Source: Oscillospiraceae bacterium (GTDB taxonomy: Bacteria > Bacillota > Clostridia > Oscillospirales > Ruminococcaceae). From it: a stretch of 64,000 nt of DNA. Shown in pieces: positions 1 through 9,057 of the stretch (positions are counted from its first letter, which is position 1; every line of letters begins with the position of its first letter). Both the position numbers and the translations under genes were made by a program. The DNA is taken from assembly GCA_009781425.1 (NCBI GenBank), contig WQYC01000010.1, forward strand, positions 1 through 64,000. Reading direction: 5' to 3'. The notes under the pieces are model-generated. The model did no database searches, was not told where the DNA came from, and saw only the letters and a list, made by a program, of their open reading frames with translations.

Positions 1-230
1 CTCGGAAAATCGCCGTAAGGGTATTGTTCGGTGTTTTGTTGACTGTGGAATGTATAAAGTCCATTAAAAGCGTTCCAGTTAATGGGTTCACCGTCATTGA
101 GCCAAACGTCATACTTTCCCTCGGACAGTTCTTTCGTACCGATTGCAATACTTCCTTGCCCACGAGGAATGAAAACCTTGTGGCTGTTTTCGCCAGTCAG
201 CGAAAGGTGAAATGTTTCTTCTCTTAACAT
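1..230 (-). CDS. Partial hypothetical protein (C-terminal part off the window)
   Basis: An open frame on the minus strand starts at an ATG (230) with GGAG five bases upstream and runs off the left edge with no stop, so only the first 76 residues are visible. They begin MLREETFHLSLTG and contain alternating polar/hydrophobic stretches such as 'KYDVWLNDGEPINWN', which look like beta strands. There is no signal peptide. I do not recognise the family. The gene is read from the promoter at 272-300 and lies divergent to the GH27/GH26 pair, so a role in carbohydrate use is possible but is inference only. The ORF-track entry on the plus strand here is its shadow. Confidence 0.6.
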   Translation of the reverse strand, partial: MLREETFHLSLTGENSHKVFIPRGQGSIAIGTKELSEGKYDVWLNDGEPINWNAFNGLYTFHSQQNTEQYPYGDFP

Positions 231-271
231 TTTTAACTCCTCATATTATATAATACCGCACTTACGGCTCT

Positions 272-300
272 ATTTTAGCATAAAAAGCCGAAGAAGTCAA
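272..300 (-). promoter_or_regulatory. Sigma-A promoter 'A' for the leftward partial gene
   Basis: Read on the minus strand, TTGACT and TAAAAT are separated by 17 bases. The spacer (beginning TCTTCGGCTTTTTATG) is almost identical to that of the plus-strand promoter at 9331-9359, so the two are copies of one promoter in opposite orientation. Confidence 0.85.
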
Positions 301-429
301 CTAAGAAGCTTCATGAAAATGATTTTCCGTTGATTCGGTGACAATAGCATATAAACAAGAACGCACTTCCATGTGTTCTTGCTTTCATCACCATTTTTAA
401 CACATCAAGAGATGAAAGACAAGGTTTAA
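301..429. other. Intergenic spacer between divergent promoters, with hairpin
   Basis: This stretch holds no gene. It contains a hairpin at 357-380 (AAGAACGCA pairing with TGTGTTCTT, one G-T pair). At the related locus near 9329 the same two promoters are only 2 bases apart, so this spacer is either an insertion here or a deletion there. Confidence 0.5.
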
Positions 430-458
430 TTGACATTTAATGCATTTCATGGTATCAT
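430..458 (+). promoter_or_regulatory. Sigma-A promoter 'B' for the GH27-GH26 operon
   Basis: TTGACA and TATCAT are separated by 17 bases. The whole block, including the spacer with ATTTCATGG, recurs in inverted orientation at 9300-9328. The ATG used by the ORF track at 430 lies inside this promoter, so it cannot be the real start of the downstream gene. Confidence 0.9.
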
Positions 459-492
459 AAAGAAAATATATATCAAACACGAGGTTTTAATT

Positions 493-1734
493 ATGTTAGC
501 AAAAACACCCCCTATGGGCTGGAACAGTTGGGACTGCTACGGTGCGAGCGTCACCGAAGACATCGTAAGGCAAAATGCAGATTACATGGCGAAGCACTTG
601 AAGCAATACGGCTGGGAGTACATAGTTGTTGACATTCAGTGGTTTCAGCCTACTGCTGATAATCACGAATACAAGCCGTTCGCTGACTTGGCAATGGACG
701 AATATTCACGCCTTCTGCCTGCGGAAAACCGCTTTCCGTCTGCGAAGAACGGCGCAGGGTTCAAAGCTTTGGGTGAATACATTCACTCGCTCGGATTGAA
801 GCTCGGAATACATATAATGCGCGGAATCCCGCGGCAAGCCGCCCACAGAAACACAAAAATCAAAGGCATTGATTTAACTGCGCGGGACATAGCTTTGCCG
901 AATTCTATTTGTCAGTGGAACCCCGATATGTACGGCGTAAATCCCGATTCAAAAGGTGCAAAGGAATACTATAACAGCCTTTTTGAATTATACGCCGAGT
1001 GGGGCGTGGACTTCGTTAAGGTTGACGATATTGCGCGCGAGTTTCATGTAGGGGAAATTAACCTGATTCGGCAGGCGATTGACAACTGCGGCAGGGAAAT
1101 AGTCCTTTCGATTTCGCCCGGAGCATCGCCGATTGAACACGCTGAATATTTCAAAGAAAACGTGAATATGTGGCGCATTACCGATGACTTTTGGGACAGG
1201 TGGGATTTGCTTCTCGATATGTTTGAGCGCGCACAAAAGTGGTGTACTCACGCAGTTCCCGGGCATTTTCCCGACGCGGATATGCTGCCTGTCGGAGCGA
1301 TTAACCAATGCTACAGCAAAGACGCGTGGACGAAGTTTACCAAGGACGAGCAAGTCACGATGATGACGCTGTGGTGCATTATGCGTTCGCCGCTGATGAT
1401 TGGCGGTGAATTGACCAAGTGCGACGAATTTACATTGAACCTGCTGACGAACGCAGACTTGCTTGAAATGCTGAATAATTCATGGTGTGCAAGGCAGGTT
1501 TACAGGCGCGATGATACGATTGTCTGGACTGCTGTGCAAAAAAACGGCGGGAATTATTTAGCTGTTTTTAATATTGCCGATGAAGCGAAAATTATTAGCG
1601 TTGAGCTGACAAAATGCGGCTTGGACGGCGAATACAACGCATTTGAATTATGGAGCAAGGATAAGTCTGTTTTAAAAGAAACACTGACAGTAAACATAAA
1701 TCCGCACGGCGTAAAAATATTTAAGTTCGATTAG
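493..1734 (+). CDS. Alpha-galactosidase, glycoside hydrolase family 27
   Basis: This gene probably removes terminal alpha-1,6-galactose from galactomannan or raffinose-type sugars. The N-terminus TPPMGWNSWDCYG is the GH27 signature. The nucleophile Asp is expected in 'FVKVDDIARE' (about residue 177) and the acid/base Asp in 'WRITDDFWDRW' (about residue 230). A C-terminal beta-sandwich follows. At 413 residues it has normal length for the family. There is no signal peptide, so it should act in the cytoplasm on imported oligosaccharides. I chose the ATG at 493 because the track start at 430 lies in the promoter. The GH26 gene follows 86 bases later, which suggests co-use of galactomannan. Confidence 0.93.
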   Translation: MLAKTPPMGWNSWDCYGASVTEDIVRQNADYMAKHLKQYGWEYIVVDIQWFQPTADNHEYKPFADLAMDEYSRLLPAENRFPSAKNGAGFKALGEYIHSLGLKLGIHIMRGIPRQAAHRNTKIKGIDLTARDIALPNSICQWNPDMYGVNPDSKGAKEYYNSLFELYAEWGVDFVKVDDIAREFHVGEINLIRQAIDNCGREIVLSISPGASPIEHAEYFKENVNMWRITDDFWDRWDLLLDMFERAQKWCTHAVPGHFPDADMLPVGAINQCYSKDAWTKFTKDEQVTMMTLWCIMRSPLMIGGELTKCDEFTLNLLTNADLLEMLNNSWCARQVYRRDDTIVWTAVQKNGGNYLAVFNIADEAKIISVELTKCGLDGEYNAFELWSKDKSVLKETLTVNINPHGVKIFKFD

Positions 1735-1820
1735 AATTAAAGCGAGGATAATAATAATCTCACTGCCGTTTTAAATCCGTTGTCGTGGAATGTGATACGG
1801 GTCAGCTTAAAGGAGGAAAT

Positions 1821-2786
1821 ATGAAACAAATAAAACCGTGCAACCCCGAGTCCCTGCCTTGCGTTCAAAGCGTGCTGGATTATTTCGCGCGCCTTGAAGC
1901 AAACGGCATAATCCTCGGTCAGCACACGCAGACAATCCCGCAGGAGGAACTTGCGCGGATTCACGAAATCACAGGCAAGCTACCCGCTTTGTGCGGGTTT
2001 GAGTTGCTTGCATATTCGCCGAATATAAACAAAAACACACTTGACGATGACCACTGTATCCATGAAATAAATGCAAACGAGAACACGCTTCAAACGGCTT
2101 TTGAATGGGCTGAAAAGCACGGACTCATCACATTTACATGGCATTGGTTTTCGCCGTTGTACGGGAACAACAAGTCATTTTATGCGCGCAATACCGACTT
2201 CGACGCGCGCAAGGCAGTAATCGCGGGAACACCCGAAAATACCGCGCTTCTTTCCGATATGGACGCAATTGCGGAAATCCTCGCAGAATTCCGCGACAAG
2301 AACATACCGATTCTGTGGCGGCCGTTTCACGAGGCTGACGGCGATTGGTTCTGGTGGGGGAAGCACGGCGCGGATACTGCGAAAAAGCTGTGGTTAATAA
2401 TGTTCGACAGATATGTTAATTTATATAAGCTTAATAATCTTATTTGGGTTTGGAACGCGCCTTTGCGCGAATATTACCCGGGCGATGAATACTGCGATAT
2501 AATTTCACGCGACATATATCCGAAGGAACATGAGCACACGGATTTGGCTGAAAAATATCACGAGCTTATGAAAATCACGGATATTCACAAGCCTTCCGCA
2601 ATTGGCGAAATCGGTTCTATACCGAGCATAGAAATGCTTTCAAAAACTCGTATACCTTGGCTCTGGTTCATGATGTGGAGCGGCGAGTTCGCGCTTAGCG
2701 AAAAGCACACGACCGGCGAAGAATTTATAAAAGCGTATAATCACGATTACGCAGTAACGCTCGATAAACTGCCGAAGCTGTATTAA
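1821..2786 (+). CDS. Beta-mannanase-like glycoside hydrolase, family 26
   Basis: The protein resembles GH26 endo-beta-1,4-mannanases. The acid/base Glu is in 'ILWRPFHEADGDWFWWG' (about residue 171) and the nucleophile Glu in 'AIGEIGS' (about residue 263), the usual clan-A pair. An AAAGGAGG site precedes the ATG at 1821, so the longer track start at 1785 is rejected. With 321 residues and no signal peptide it is a compact, probably cytoplasmic enzyme. This is less common than secreted mannanases and suggests action on short manno-oligosaccharides. It is the second gene after the GH27 alpha-galactosidase. Its stop codon directly abuts the stop of the convergent gene at 2787. Confidence 0.9.
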   Translation: MKQIKPCNPESLPCVQSVLDYFARLEANGIILGQHTQTIPQEELARIHEITGKLPALCGFELLAYSPNINKNTLDDDHCIHEINANENTLQTAFEWAEKHGLITFTWHWFSPLYGNNKSFYARNTDFDARKAVIAGTPENTALLSDMDAIAEILAEFRDKNIPILWRPFHEADGDWFWWGKHGADTAKKLWLIMFDRYVNLYKLNNLIWVWNAPLREYYPGDEYCDIISRDIYPKEHEHTDLAEKYHELMKITDIHKPSAIGEIGSIPSIEMLSKTRIPWLWFMMWSGEFALSEKHTTGEEFIKAYNHDYAVTLDKLPKLY

Positions 2787-3572
2787 CTATGTGATTAATG
2801 AACCCGCCGACACCTCAAAACTCGCTCTGTCACTTCGCAAATCAAATAATAACCTGTCCTTCACATAAAGCCTCACCCTCGCCGGGCACGCTAAGCACTC
2901 GGTAATAATCCTGCTCATTATTCCGTTTTGCGGAGCAGGCAAGTCGTGACCTTTTCGCGGGTAAACGTTAACTGCAAGCACATATTTGCCCTGCTTCAAA
3001 AGGACTTTTTCGGAATTACAGAAAAGAATCCTGACGCCGAGATATGTTGCCATTCTGTATTCTTTACCCTTGTAATAAACGACGCAGATACAACCCTTGA
3101 AGTTGAATCCGTAAAACGGTATATCTGCCATGGACAGCGATACCGAGCAGTTTTGCGCGAAGCTGCACTGAAACCATAAATACGACTTCGGGAACGAAAC
3201 GCCGCTGTCCTTTTCAATATAGCCGAGCCCGTTGTCAAGGTCGATTACTTCGCCGCCAATGCTGACCGCGCCGTTCAGCGCGTGCCGCATACTGATGATT
3301 CCATGACGACATTCCATCGGGAAATACTTAAAAGGACCCATTATATCGTATTTTATAGGCGTTAGCTTTCCGTAATTAATATGACCCTTTATGTCGCCGA
3401 TGTCAATGATTGCACCCTTTTCGGAAAATTTGCACCCTCCGAATCCGTCGAACCAATACGCCTTTTCATCAGTAACGACCTGCGTAAATTTTTCGCCGTT
3501 GCATATGCCTAAAATAAACGCTATGGTTTGATTTTCGTTCTCGTGCTTGAAATAATAGCCGTTAAACTTCAT
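2787..3572 (-). CDS. Tocopherol cyclase-like family protein
   Basis: The 261-residue protein carries the signature of bacterial tocopherol-cyclase-like proteins: an N-terminus 'MKFNGYYFKHENENQTIAF' and the central 'GYIEKDSGVSFPKSYLWFQ'. In plants the family closes the chromanol ring of vitamin E. Bacterial relatives are of unknown function and are thought to bind lipophilic molecules. The usual GYIEKDWG has Ser in place of Trp here. The start overlaps the end of the upstream FAD/Rieske gene by 4 bases (ATGA), so the two are translationally coupled and perhaps functionally linked. Confidence 0.75.
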   Translation of the reverse strand: MKFNGYYFKHENENQTIAFILGICNGEKFTQVVTDEKAYWFDGFGGCKFSEKGAIIDIGDIKGHINYGKLTPIKYDIMGPFKYFPMECRHGIISMRHALNGAVSIGGEVIDLDNGLGYIEKDSGVSFPKSYLWFQCSFAQNCSVSLSMADIPFYGFNFKGCICVVYYKGKEYRMATYLGVRILFCNSEKVLLKQGKYVLAVNVYPRKGHDLPAPQNGIMSRIITECLACPARVRLYVKDRLLFDLRSDRASFEVSAGSLIT

Positions 3573-4864
3573 CGCAGGTCACCCGTCGCGGGATTATCAA
3601 TGAGCTTACCGTCCTTCTCAAACCGCGAACCGTGGCAGGGGCAATCCCACGTTTTCTCGGTGCGGTTCCACTTCAGCGCGCAGCCCATGTGCGGACAGCG
3701 CGGCGCAGTCGGAGTCAGTAGGTTTCCGACTGCGGTTATGCCGTTCAGCAATAACTGAGGCTTCATTATGCTTCTGCTCGGCGAAAACACGCTTGCGTAC
3801 GGGTTTTTTCTGCCTTGTAACATATCTGTCAGAATCATCGCTCCGGTCATTGCACCGGTCATGCCCCACTTGTTGAAGCCCGCAGAAACATATAAATCCT
3901 GCGTTCTGTCGGAATACCGACCGATATACGGCACGCCGTCAAGCGTCATGCAGTCCTGCGTTGCCCACGAAAACATTTCGGTCGCATCTGGATAATGCCG
4001 CTTCGCGAATCCGCGCAAAACGTGATACTTTCCGCCTTGATGCCCTGTTCTGTGGTCGCCGCCGCCTATTAACAATAAGTCACCATAATTGCGGAAGGAC
4101 AAGCCGCTCTTCTTTTCTTCAAGATACATACCGTCAACGCTTTGCGCGTTTTCAAGTGCGATTACATAAGACCTGTGCTGATACATTTTCAAAAAATAAC
4201 TGCCGTGTTTATTCAGAAGAGGGAAGTGCGTCGCGACAATAATTTTTTCTGCTTTGATTTTGAATTTGTCTGTGATTGCAACGTTCTGCGCTAATTCTTT
4301 TACCTGCGTATTTTCGTAAATTTTCAAACCCTGTGCAATCCCGTGCAAAAACTGCAGCGGATTGAACTGCGCTTGCTTTTCAAAGATAACCGCTCCTGCC
4401 GTCTTGAAAGGTAGGGGTATTTTTTCTGTGAAGCTCGCGTTGAATCCGAGCGCGTTTACCGCGCGTACTTCCCGTTCAATCGCGTTTCTGTCGGTAAGTG
4501 AATAAACATGAGCGTTTTTCTCTTCAAGCCCGCACGAGAATTTCTCGCCGAGCTCTTTGAATTTCCCGACTGCCGATTGATTCGCTTTGAGGTACATCGA
4601 GGCTTTTTCAATGCCTGCGTTTTTTATGAGTTTATCGTAAATAAGTCCGTGCTGGCTTGTGATTTTCGCGGTGGTGTTTTTGGTAATACCTGAGCCGATT
4701 CTGCCAGCTTCAACTAAGACATAATCGATACCCGCTTCTTTCAAAAAATACGCGCATAAAACCCCTGCCATTCCGCCGCCTATGACGAGAACATCGGTCT
4801 TGATGTTCCGCTCAAGAGCAGGGAATTGCAGGGGTTTGCAGGTTGCAGTCCATACAGATTTCAT
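3569..4864 (-). CDS. FAD-dependent oxidoreductase with C-terminal Rieske [2Fe-2S] domain
   Basis: An N-terminal dinucleotide fold is shown by 'VLVIGGGMAGVLCAYFLKEA' (from about residue 25) followed by a DAO-type oxidase body. The last 55 residues form a Rieske domain, with ligands in 'CPHMGCALKW' and 'CPCHGSRFEKDG'. This architecture is widespread in Firmicutes and is annotated only as an FAD-dependent oxidoreductase; the substrate is unknown. At 431 residues it is somewhat shorter than typical 480-510 residue relatives and ends soon after the second Rieske motif. The start has AGGAGG upstream. It is coupled to the tocopherol-cyclase-like gene. Confidence 0.88.
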   Translation of the reverse strand: MKSVWTATCKPLQFPALERNIKTDVLVIGGGMAGVLCAYFLKEAGIDYVLVEAGRIGSGITKNTTAKITSQHGLIYDKLIKNAGIEKASMYLKANQSAVGKFKELGEKFSCGLEEKNAHVYSLTDRNAIEREVRAVNALGFNASFTEKIPLPFKTAGAVIFEKQAQFNPLQFLHGIAQGLKIYENTQVKELAQNVAITDKFKIKAEKIIVATHFPLLNKHGSYFLKMYQHRSYVIALENAQSVDGMYLEEKKSGLSFRNYGDLLLIGGGDHRTGHQGGKYHVLRGFAKRHYPDATEMFSWATQDCMTLDGVPYIGRYSDRTQDLYVSAGFNKWGMTGAMTGAMILTDMLQGRKNPYASVFSPSRSIMKPQLLLNGITAVGNLLTPTAPRCPHMGCALKWNRTEKTWDCPCHGSRFEKDGKLIDNPATGDLR

Positions 4865-4938
4865 AATTCCTCCTTGAAAATGATTTCTGTATAGTATGTG
4901 TTGTTTTTATAAAAATATTGGCTTGGGCTGCTACATGA

Positions 4939-5490
4939 TTATACTTCGTTCTCTTTTAAAAATTCAATTAACTTAAAATTGTTTGACGGGAGTACCTTTT
5001 TTAATTCATCTATTGAATAATCCTTCATAAATTTAATATCATCTCTCTTTTTTACTCCATCAAGAAATTTTTCTTCTAAATAACTTTCTTCATAAGAATC
5101 CCAAGGAATTATTCCGAAAAAAGGCTTTAAAAAGATTAAAAAATCTATTGAGCTACGTCGATAAAGCCCCATAGTTTTACTAATATCATCTTTAAAGCTT
5201 GGCGCGTTTTCGTAAAACACTTCTCTATTTGCAATGAGCTTTAACCCGTAATTCCTTACAGGGTGTCCATTTGTTGATGCAATACTTATAGGGTTTTTTA
5301 AATCTAACTTATCAATTTCTTCTAATATCTTTTCTTCTGAATCAAATTTATAATCAAAAAATGCTAATGTTTCTTGCGAATAATTTCCCAAAGTGAACAA
5401 ATTGCATAATTGTGATATAGTCCATGCATCATCGGTTAGTTTAATTGAAAAAATATCGCCTTCTGTCAATTGAATCTTTTTTCTGCCCAT
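4939..5490 (-). CDS. Immunity-protein-like protein (Imm26-like)
   Basis: This 183-residue protein is soluble, and its gene is clearly AT-richer than the glycosidase genes around it. The N-terminal 'EGDIFSIKLTDD' resembles the GDIF-I-L start of Imm26 family immunity proteins; this is family recognition by eye and is not certain. It begins 2 bases after the preceding immunity-like gene, with AAGG upstream, and forms a two-gene unit with it. No toxin gene is visible nearby. It may be an orphan immunity gene against a neighbour's polymorphic toxin, or a conserved protein of other function. Confidence 0.5.
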   Translation of the reverse strand: MGRKKIQLTEGDIFSIKLTDDAWTISQLCNLFTLGNYSQETLAFFDYKFDSEEKILEEIDKLDLKNPISIASTNGHPVRNYGLKLIANREVFYENAPSFKDDISKTMGLYRRSSIDFLIFLKPFFGIIPWDSYEESYLEEKFLDGVKKRDDIKFMKDYSIDELKKVLPSNNFKLIEFLKENEV

Positions 5491-5492
5491 TA

Positions 5493-6482
5493 TTAACCTT
5501 CTTTCTTTTTTCTTTGTATTTCCTGCACTCTTTCCGTTAATTGCTTTGCGAAGTCATCATAATCTTGATGAAATTTATTTTTCTTTTCCTCCTTAAGCGT
5601 AACATCCGGAATATCAATGCTCATAATTGATTTAAATAACTCAGCTTCTTCGGGAACGAGATAATATTCACCGACCGGAAAATTATTTTCGATATTCCAC
5701 AATGCAAAGTCTTTAACAAAGCCGTCGTCGTCAGGCATTTCTATTTTCTTAAACTCGCTTTCGGGCAGAACATGAAAAGCGAAATTATACAGCCCATGTG
5801 CGAAAACGCAGAAGCATTTTTCAAACTCCGACCAACCCATGCTTTGCTCCCGCCGTGTTCCTACGCAAACATTTTTTAAATCCTCCGAAGCTTTTTCAAA
5901 ATCCTTTTCAGAAATTGCAAGCAAGAACCCGACAATAGATTTACTAAGTAAATCGCGCTTCGCGCCAAGAAAAGCTTTAGCATCATCTTGCGCTTTTTCA
6001 AGCCAAGATGGGTTTTTATAATACAGCGATATAATTAAATTTGCCGCATTGGGTGCCATAACCTTTGAAGTGTTGCACAGCCCGATTTTTTTCGGAAATA
6101 CTTTTTCAATTAAATAAGTATCATTCGCGGCAAGAGCCATAATTGCTTTAAATATAAAACCGGCGTGGTCTGCACCAGATTGCATTGTTCCGCTGCGAAT
6201 CCCCTCATGTCTTGCATATTGATATATTACATTTGACAGAAGCTTCATATCCCAATTTGAAAAAGCTTCGTATAATCCATAAGAATATATATCTCCGCCT
6301 TTAACGGAAGACCATAAATGTGTAAAAATTCGGCGTTCGGGTGTAAGATTTGGCTTTTCTTTTTTCTCGGCGTTAATAATATAACTGACAAGCTCTTCTC
6401 TGCCTCGGTGCAGCCTTACCTTTTTCGGGTCATCGTACAGCTCTAAATATTTGCTTCTTATTGGATTAGTTTTGTTTGACAT
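5493..6482 (-). CDS. Immunity-protein-like helical protein (possibly Imm49-like)
   Basis: The 329-residue protein is probably all-helical and ends in a highly charged tail ('EIQRKKKEG'). The segment 'RREQSMGWSEFEKCFCVFAH' recalls Imm49-type immunity proteins, but I cannot confirm it. It is the first gene of an AT-rich pair with the Imm26-like gene. Its base composition differs from the flanking GH9 and oxidoreductase genes, which suggests acquisition. Function unknown. Confidence 0.45.
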   Translation of the reverse strand: MSNKTNPIRSKYLELYDDPKKVRLHRGREELVSYIINAEKKEKPNLTPERRIFTHLWSSVKGGDIYSYGLYEAFSNWDMKLLSNVIYQYARHEGIRSGTMQSGADHAGFIFKAIMALAANDTYLIEKVFPKKIGLCNTSKVMAPNAANLIISLYYKNPSWLEKAQDDAKAFLGAKRDLLSKSIVGFLLAISEKDFEKASEDLKNVCVGTRREQSMGWSEFEKCFCVFAHGLYNFAFHVLPESEFKKIEMPDDDGFVKDFALWNIENNFPVGEYYLVPEEAELFKSIMSIDIPDVTLKEEKKNKFHQDYDDFAKQLTERVQEIQRKKKEG

Positions 6483-6557
6483 GGTTCTTTATTCCTTTCA
6501 CGAAATATTTGGGCTTTTTATGCTAAATAAAGGTTTCGGAACTGCAATACTCAAGCC

Positions 6558-8678
6558 TTAAATCCCCGCAACAAGTCTCAGTATATGCAGAGCGTCAGCC
6601 GTAGTAACACTGCCTTTTTCGCTAAAATCATACAACGTCTTCTGCTCTGCCGATAATTCAGTCACACCCGCGGCATAACGCAGAACATTAAGCGCGTCGG
6701 CAGTAGTGAAGCCGCTGTCGTTTGTATCTATAACAAGCGTTGCAAACTTAGAAAGCAGGCGTATATACGCAAGCTGATAACCGTTGCTCGGCTCTGTTAT
6801 TTCCCATGAATTAATAGGCCAGCCGTGGCTTATATCCATGTACATTTTCATGGGCGGCGAGCCTACTAAGCTCTCGCGGATATATGTTCCGAGCGTCATT
6901 TCGGCGGCTGTCGGCGTGTAACCGCCTAAGCTTGTAGGGAAGCCGCTCTGCACGTTATAACCCTGATTCGCTCCGCCCGACAGGAAGCCGGGTGCAGGAC
7001 CATAAGTCGAGACGCCCGCTATGTCCCATTTCGGCGAGCCGCTCTGGAACCAGTCGTGGTATATTGAGGTCAGGCTTTTGGTTGCCCCGTAAGCGTTCAT
7101 GTTAGTCAGGTAAACCATGCCGAACGGATTAACGCCGTGGATATAATGAAGATAGCTTTCGGCGGCGGCTGTGAAGTCTGTTGATTTTTGCGGCTCCATA
7201 TTGTATTCATTCCACAAATAAAAGGTCAGCCCCATTTCGGATTTCGCCCTATTCGAGCCCCACGGATAGTCCTTTAGGAAAGCGCGGTAGCCGCACTCGC
7301 CGAGCTTTCCCGCAAAGTCGTCGGGCTTATTAAACGCCGCAATCAACCCGCCTCTTTCGCCGTTTTTTATGTCAGCAACAACCGCCGGGTTCGCTTCGGG
7401 GAGGTTCATGTACATAAAATAAAGCAAGTGCTGGCTCGTGCGGTAGTGGTCCATAAATCCCCACCACTGATAGAGCGGGAATTTCCTATAGTTCTCCTCA
7501 AATATAGTTAAATAAGCCTTGTCTTTGGTCATTTCAAACATATATAACGCGGCGTAAAGGCGGTTTTCGGTGCGCGCGCCTGTCGAATCGTCGCCGATTT
7601 CCTGCCCGCCCGCCGCCAAGCCCTGCGAATTGTATTCGGCGCTGTTATTCTGATACAATACATTAGGATTCGCTTCAGCCCAAGCCCATGCTTTTTCTGC
7701 AGCGGCTCGGAGTGTATTCGCATAAGGTTTATCCCACTGCGCAAAGACAACAGAGCCAAGCGCGAATGCTCTTGCCGCCGCGTATGCCGAGGTAGTATTG
7801 ACACGCCCGTAGTAAGTTCTACCCGTTGCCGCAGAGGGCGGTGAGCCCCCCGCAAGCCCAACAACGCTTATCATCGAGCCGTCACTGTTTTGCAATCTGA
7901 GTAGATAATCCATGCCCCATTTTGCTTCGTCTATAATGTCGGGGATTCCGTTTCTTGATTCGGGAATATTATAATCATCGCCGAAAACTTCGGGATTCTC
8001 GCGGTAAATGTTCAGCATATCCTCAACGTACCGCGCTGTCCACGGGGTATATTTATTAAAATCGCCCGCGTCATACCAGCCGCCGTGCAGGTCACGCTCC
8101 AAAGCCGCGTTGTCCGGCTCATGGAAGAAGCGCGCCTGTCTGTCCTGTCCCGCGTTTAAATGGCTCGCGCTGTCTGCCCAGCCCGCGCCTGCAAACCGCG
8201 CTTGCTTTTCAAAGCCGGCGCGCTGATAAAAGAACATTCGTACAGCGTGCTTTAACACCTCGTTATAAACGTCCTCGGCAATATTAAAAGACGGCGAACG
8301 CACGCCTCTGTCAACGTCAAGCAGGTAATAGCGCCCCTGTGCTGTCACCGATGAAAAATCAAACCACCAAATCTCGTCACCCGAATTAACATCATCTGCA
8401 AACTTATGCACAGGTGAGCCTTGGAACACTGAGGACTGATTTGATTCATTTATTACTTGGTATACGCTGCCCGGAGAAAAGGACAGATTCGCGTCAATTC
8501 CGCGTTTGGGGTTACGAATCACGGCGACCTTCTGCGAGTCGGGGCGATAGCCGAACTGGTCAACTACGATAAACTCGCTGACGGCGGGCGTTGTGCTTGC
8601 CGCCGCAGGTGCTTCGAGCAGCGGGGCAAGGCTTGTAAATATTGCGAAGGTTAATAGTGCAGATGTAAGTTTTTTCAT
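6558..8678 (-). CDS. GH9 endoglucanase-like enzyme with dockerin
   Basis: This is a secreted plant-cell-wall hydrolase of 706 residues. A signal peptide (MKKLTSALLTFAIFTSLAPL, cut near APAAAS) is followed by an Ig-like CelD_N domain (about 35-125) and a GH9 catalytic domain. The Asp pair is in 'HGGWYDAGDFNKY' (about 200) and the catalytic Glu in 'INSWEITEPSNGYQL' (about 625). The C-terminus carries a type-I dockerin with two repeats, 'TTADALNVLRYAAGV' and 'TTADALHILRLVAGI'. The dockerin implies attachment to a cohesin scaffold encoded elsewhere. Its Ca-binding loops are eroded (DTNDSG and DFSEKG instead of DxNxDG). It is read after the MmcQ-like gene. Confidence 0.92.
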   Translation of the reverse strand: MKKLTSALLTFAIFTSLAPLLEAPAAASTTPAVSEFIVVDQFGYRPDSQKVAVIRNPKRGIDANLSFSPGSVYQVINESNQSSVFQGSPVHKFADDVNSGDEIWWFDFSSVTAQGRYYLLDVDRGVRSPSFNIAEDVYNEVLKHAVRMFFYQRAGFEKQARFAGAGWADSASHLNAGQDRQARFFHEPDNAALERDLHGGWYDAGDFNKYTPWTARYVEDMLNIYRENPEVFGDDYNIPESRNGIPDIIDEAKWGMDYLLRLQNSDGSMISVVGLAGGSPPSAATGRTYYGRVNTTSAYAAARAFALGSVVFAQWDKPYANTLRAAAEKAWAWAEANPNVLYQNNSAEYNSQGLAAGGQEIGDDSTGARTENRLYAALYMFEMTKDKAYLTIFEENYRKFPLYQWWGFMDHYRTSQHLLYFMYMNLPEANPAVVADIKNGERGGLIAAFNKPDDFAGKLGECGYRAFLKDYPWGSNRAKSEMGLTFYLWNEYNMEPQKSTDFTAAAESYLHYIHGVNPFGMVYLTNMNAYGATKSLTSIYHDWFQSGSPKWDIAGVSTYGPAPGFLSGGANQGYNVQSGFPTSLGGYTPTAAEMTLGTYIRESLVGSPPMKMYMDISHGWPINSWEITEPSNGYQLAYIRLLSKFATLVIDTNDSGFTTADALNVLRYAAGVTELSAEQKTLYDFSEKGSVTTADALHILRLVAGI

Positions 8679-8710
8679 GGGATTTCCTCTTTTCTTTTTA
8701 TAATTTATTT

Positions 8711-9049
8711 TTATGGAATCCGCGCCTTAGGCGCAATCAAATCATAACTACACTGTACCATACGTTGCAGTTCCTGAAAATGAACATCGCCGTCCACATA
8801 AACCGTATTCCAGTGCGTTTTATTCATGTGCCAGCCGGGCTCTACGTCCTTGAACGCTTTCCGCAGGAAATCCGCTTCAAGCGGGTCGCACTTGAGATTT
8901 ATGTAGAGCCTGTCGTGTCTGTGCGCAATCAGCGCGAACATCTTCTTGTTGCCGCTGTGCCGCATAACTGCGGCAATCTCGTCAAACGGATAATCCTCAT
9001 AAACGAACGGCAGAGCAAGGCATAAATTAATCAATTCTCGTTTTGTCAT
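8711..9049 (-). CDS. MmcQ/YjbR family protein
   Basis: The 112-residue protein fits the MmcQ/YjbR family (CyaY-like fold): 'LALPFVYEDYPFDE' near the N-terminus, 'LYINLKCDPLEADFLRKA' in the middle and 'GWHMNKTHWNTVYVDGDV' towards the end. Members are small proteins of unclear role that are often called DNA-binding. It lies between the DUF1653 and GH9 genes in a leftward operon read from the promoter at 9300-9328. Confidence 0.88.
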   Translation of the reverse strand: MTKRELINLCLALPFVYEDYPFDEIAAVMRHSGNKKMFALIAHRHDRLYINLKCDPLEADFLRKAFKDVEPGWHMNKTHWNTVYVDGDVHFQELQRMVQCSYDLIAPKARIP

Positions 9050-9057
9050 ATTACCTA

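Noticed and set aside
430-492. N-terminal extension of the GH27 ORF starting at 430
   Set aside because: It lies inside the TTGACA-17-TATCAT promoter. The family N-terminus begins at 493.
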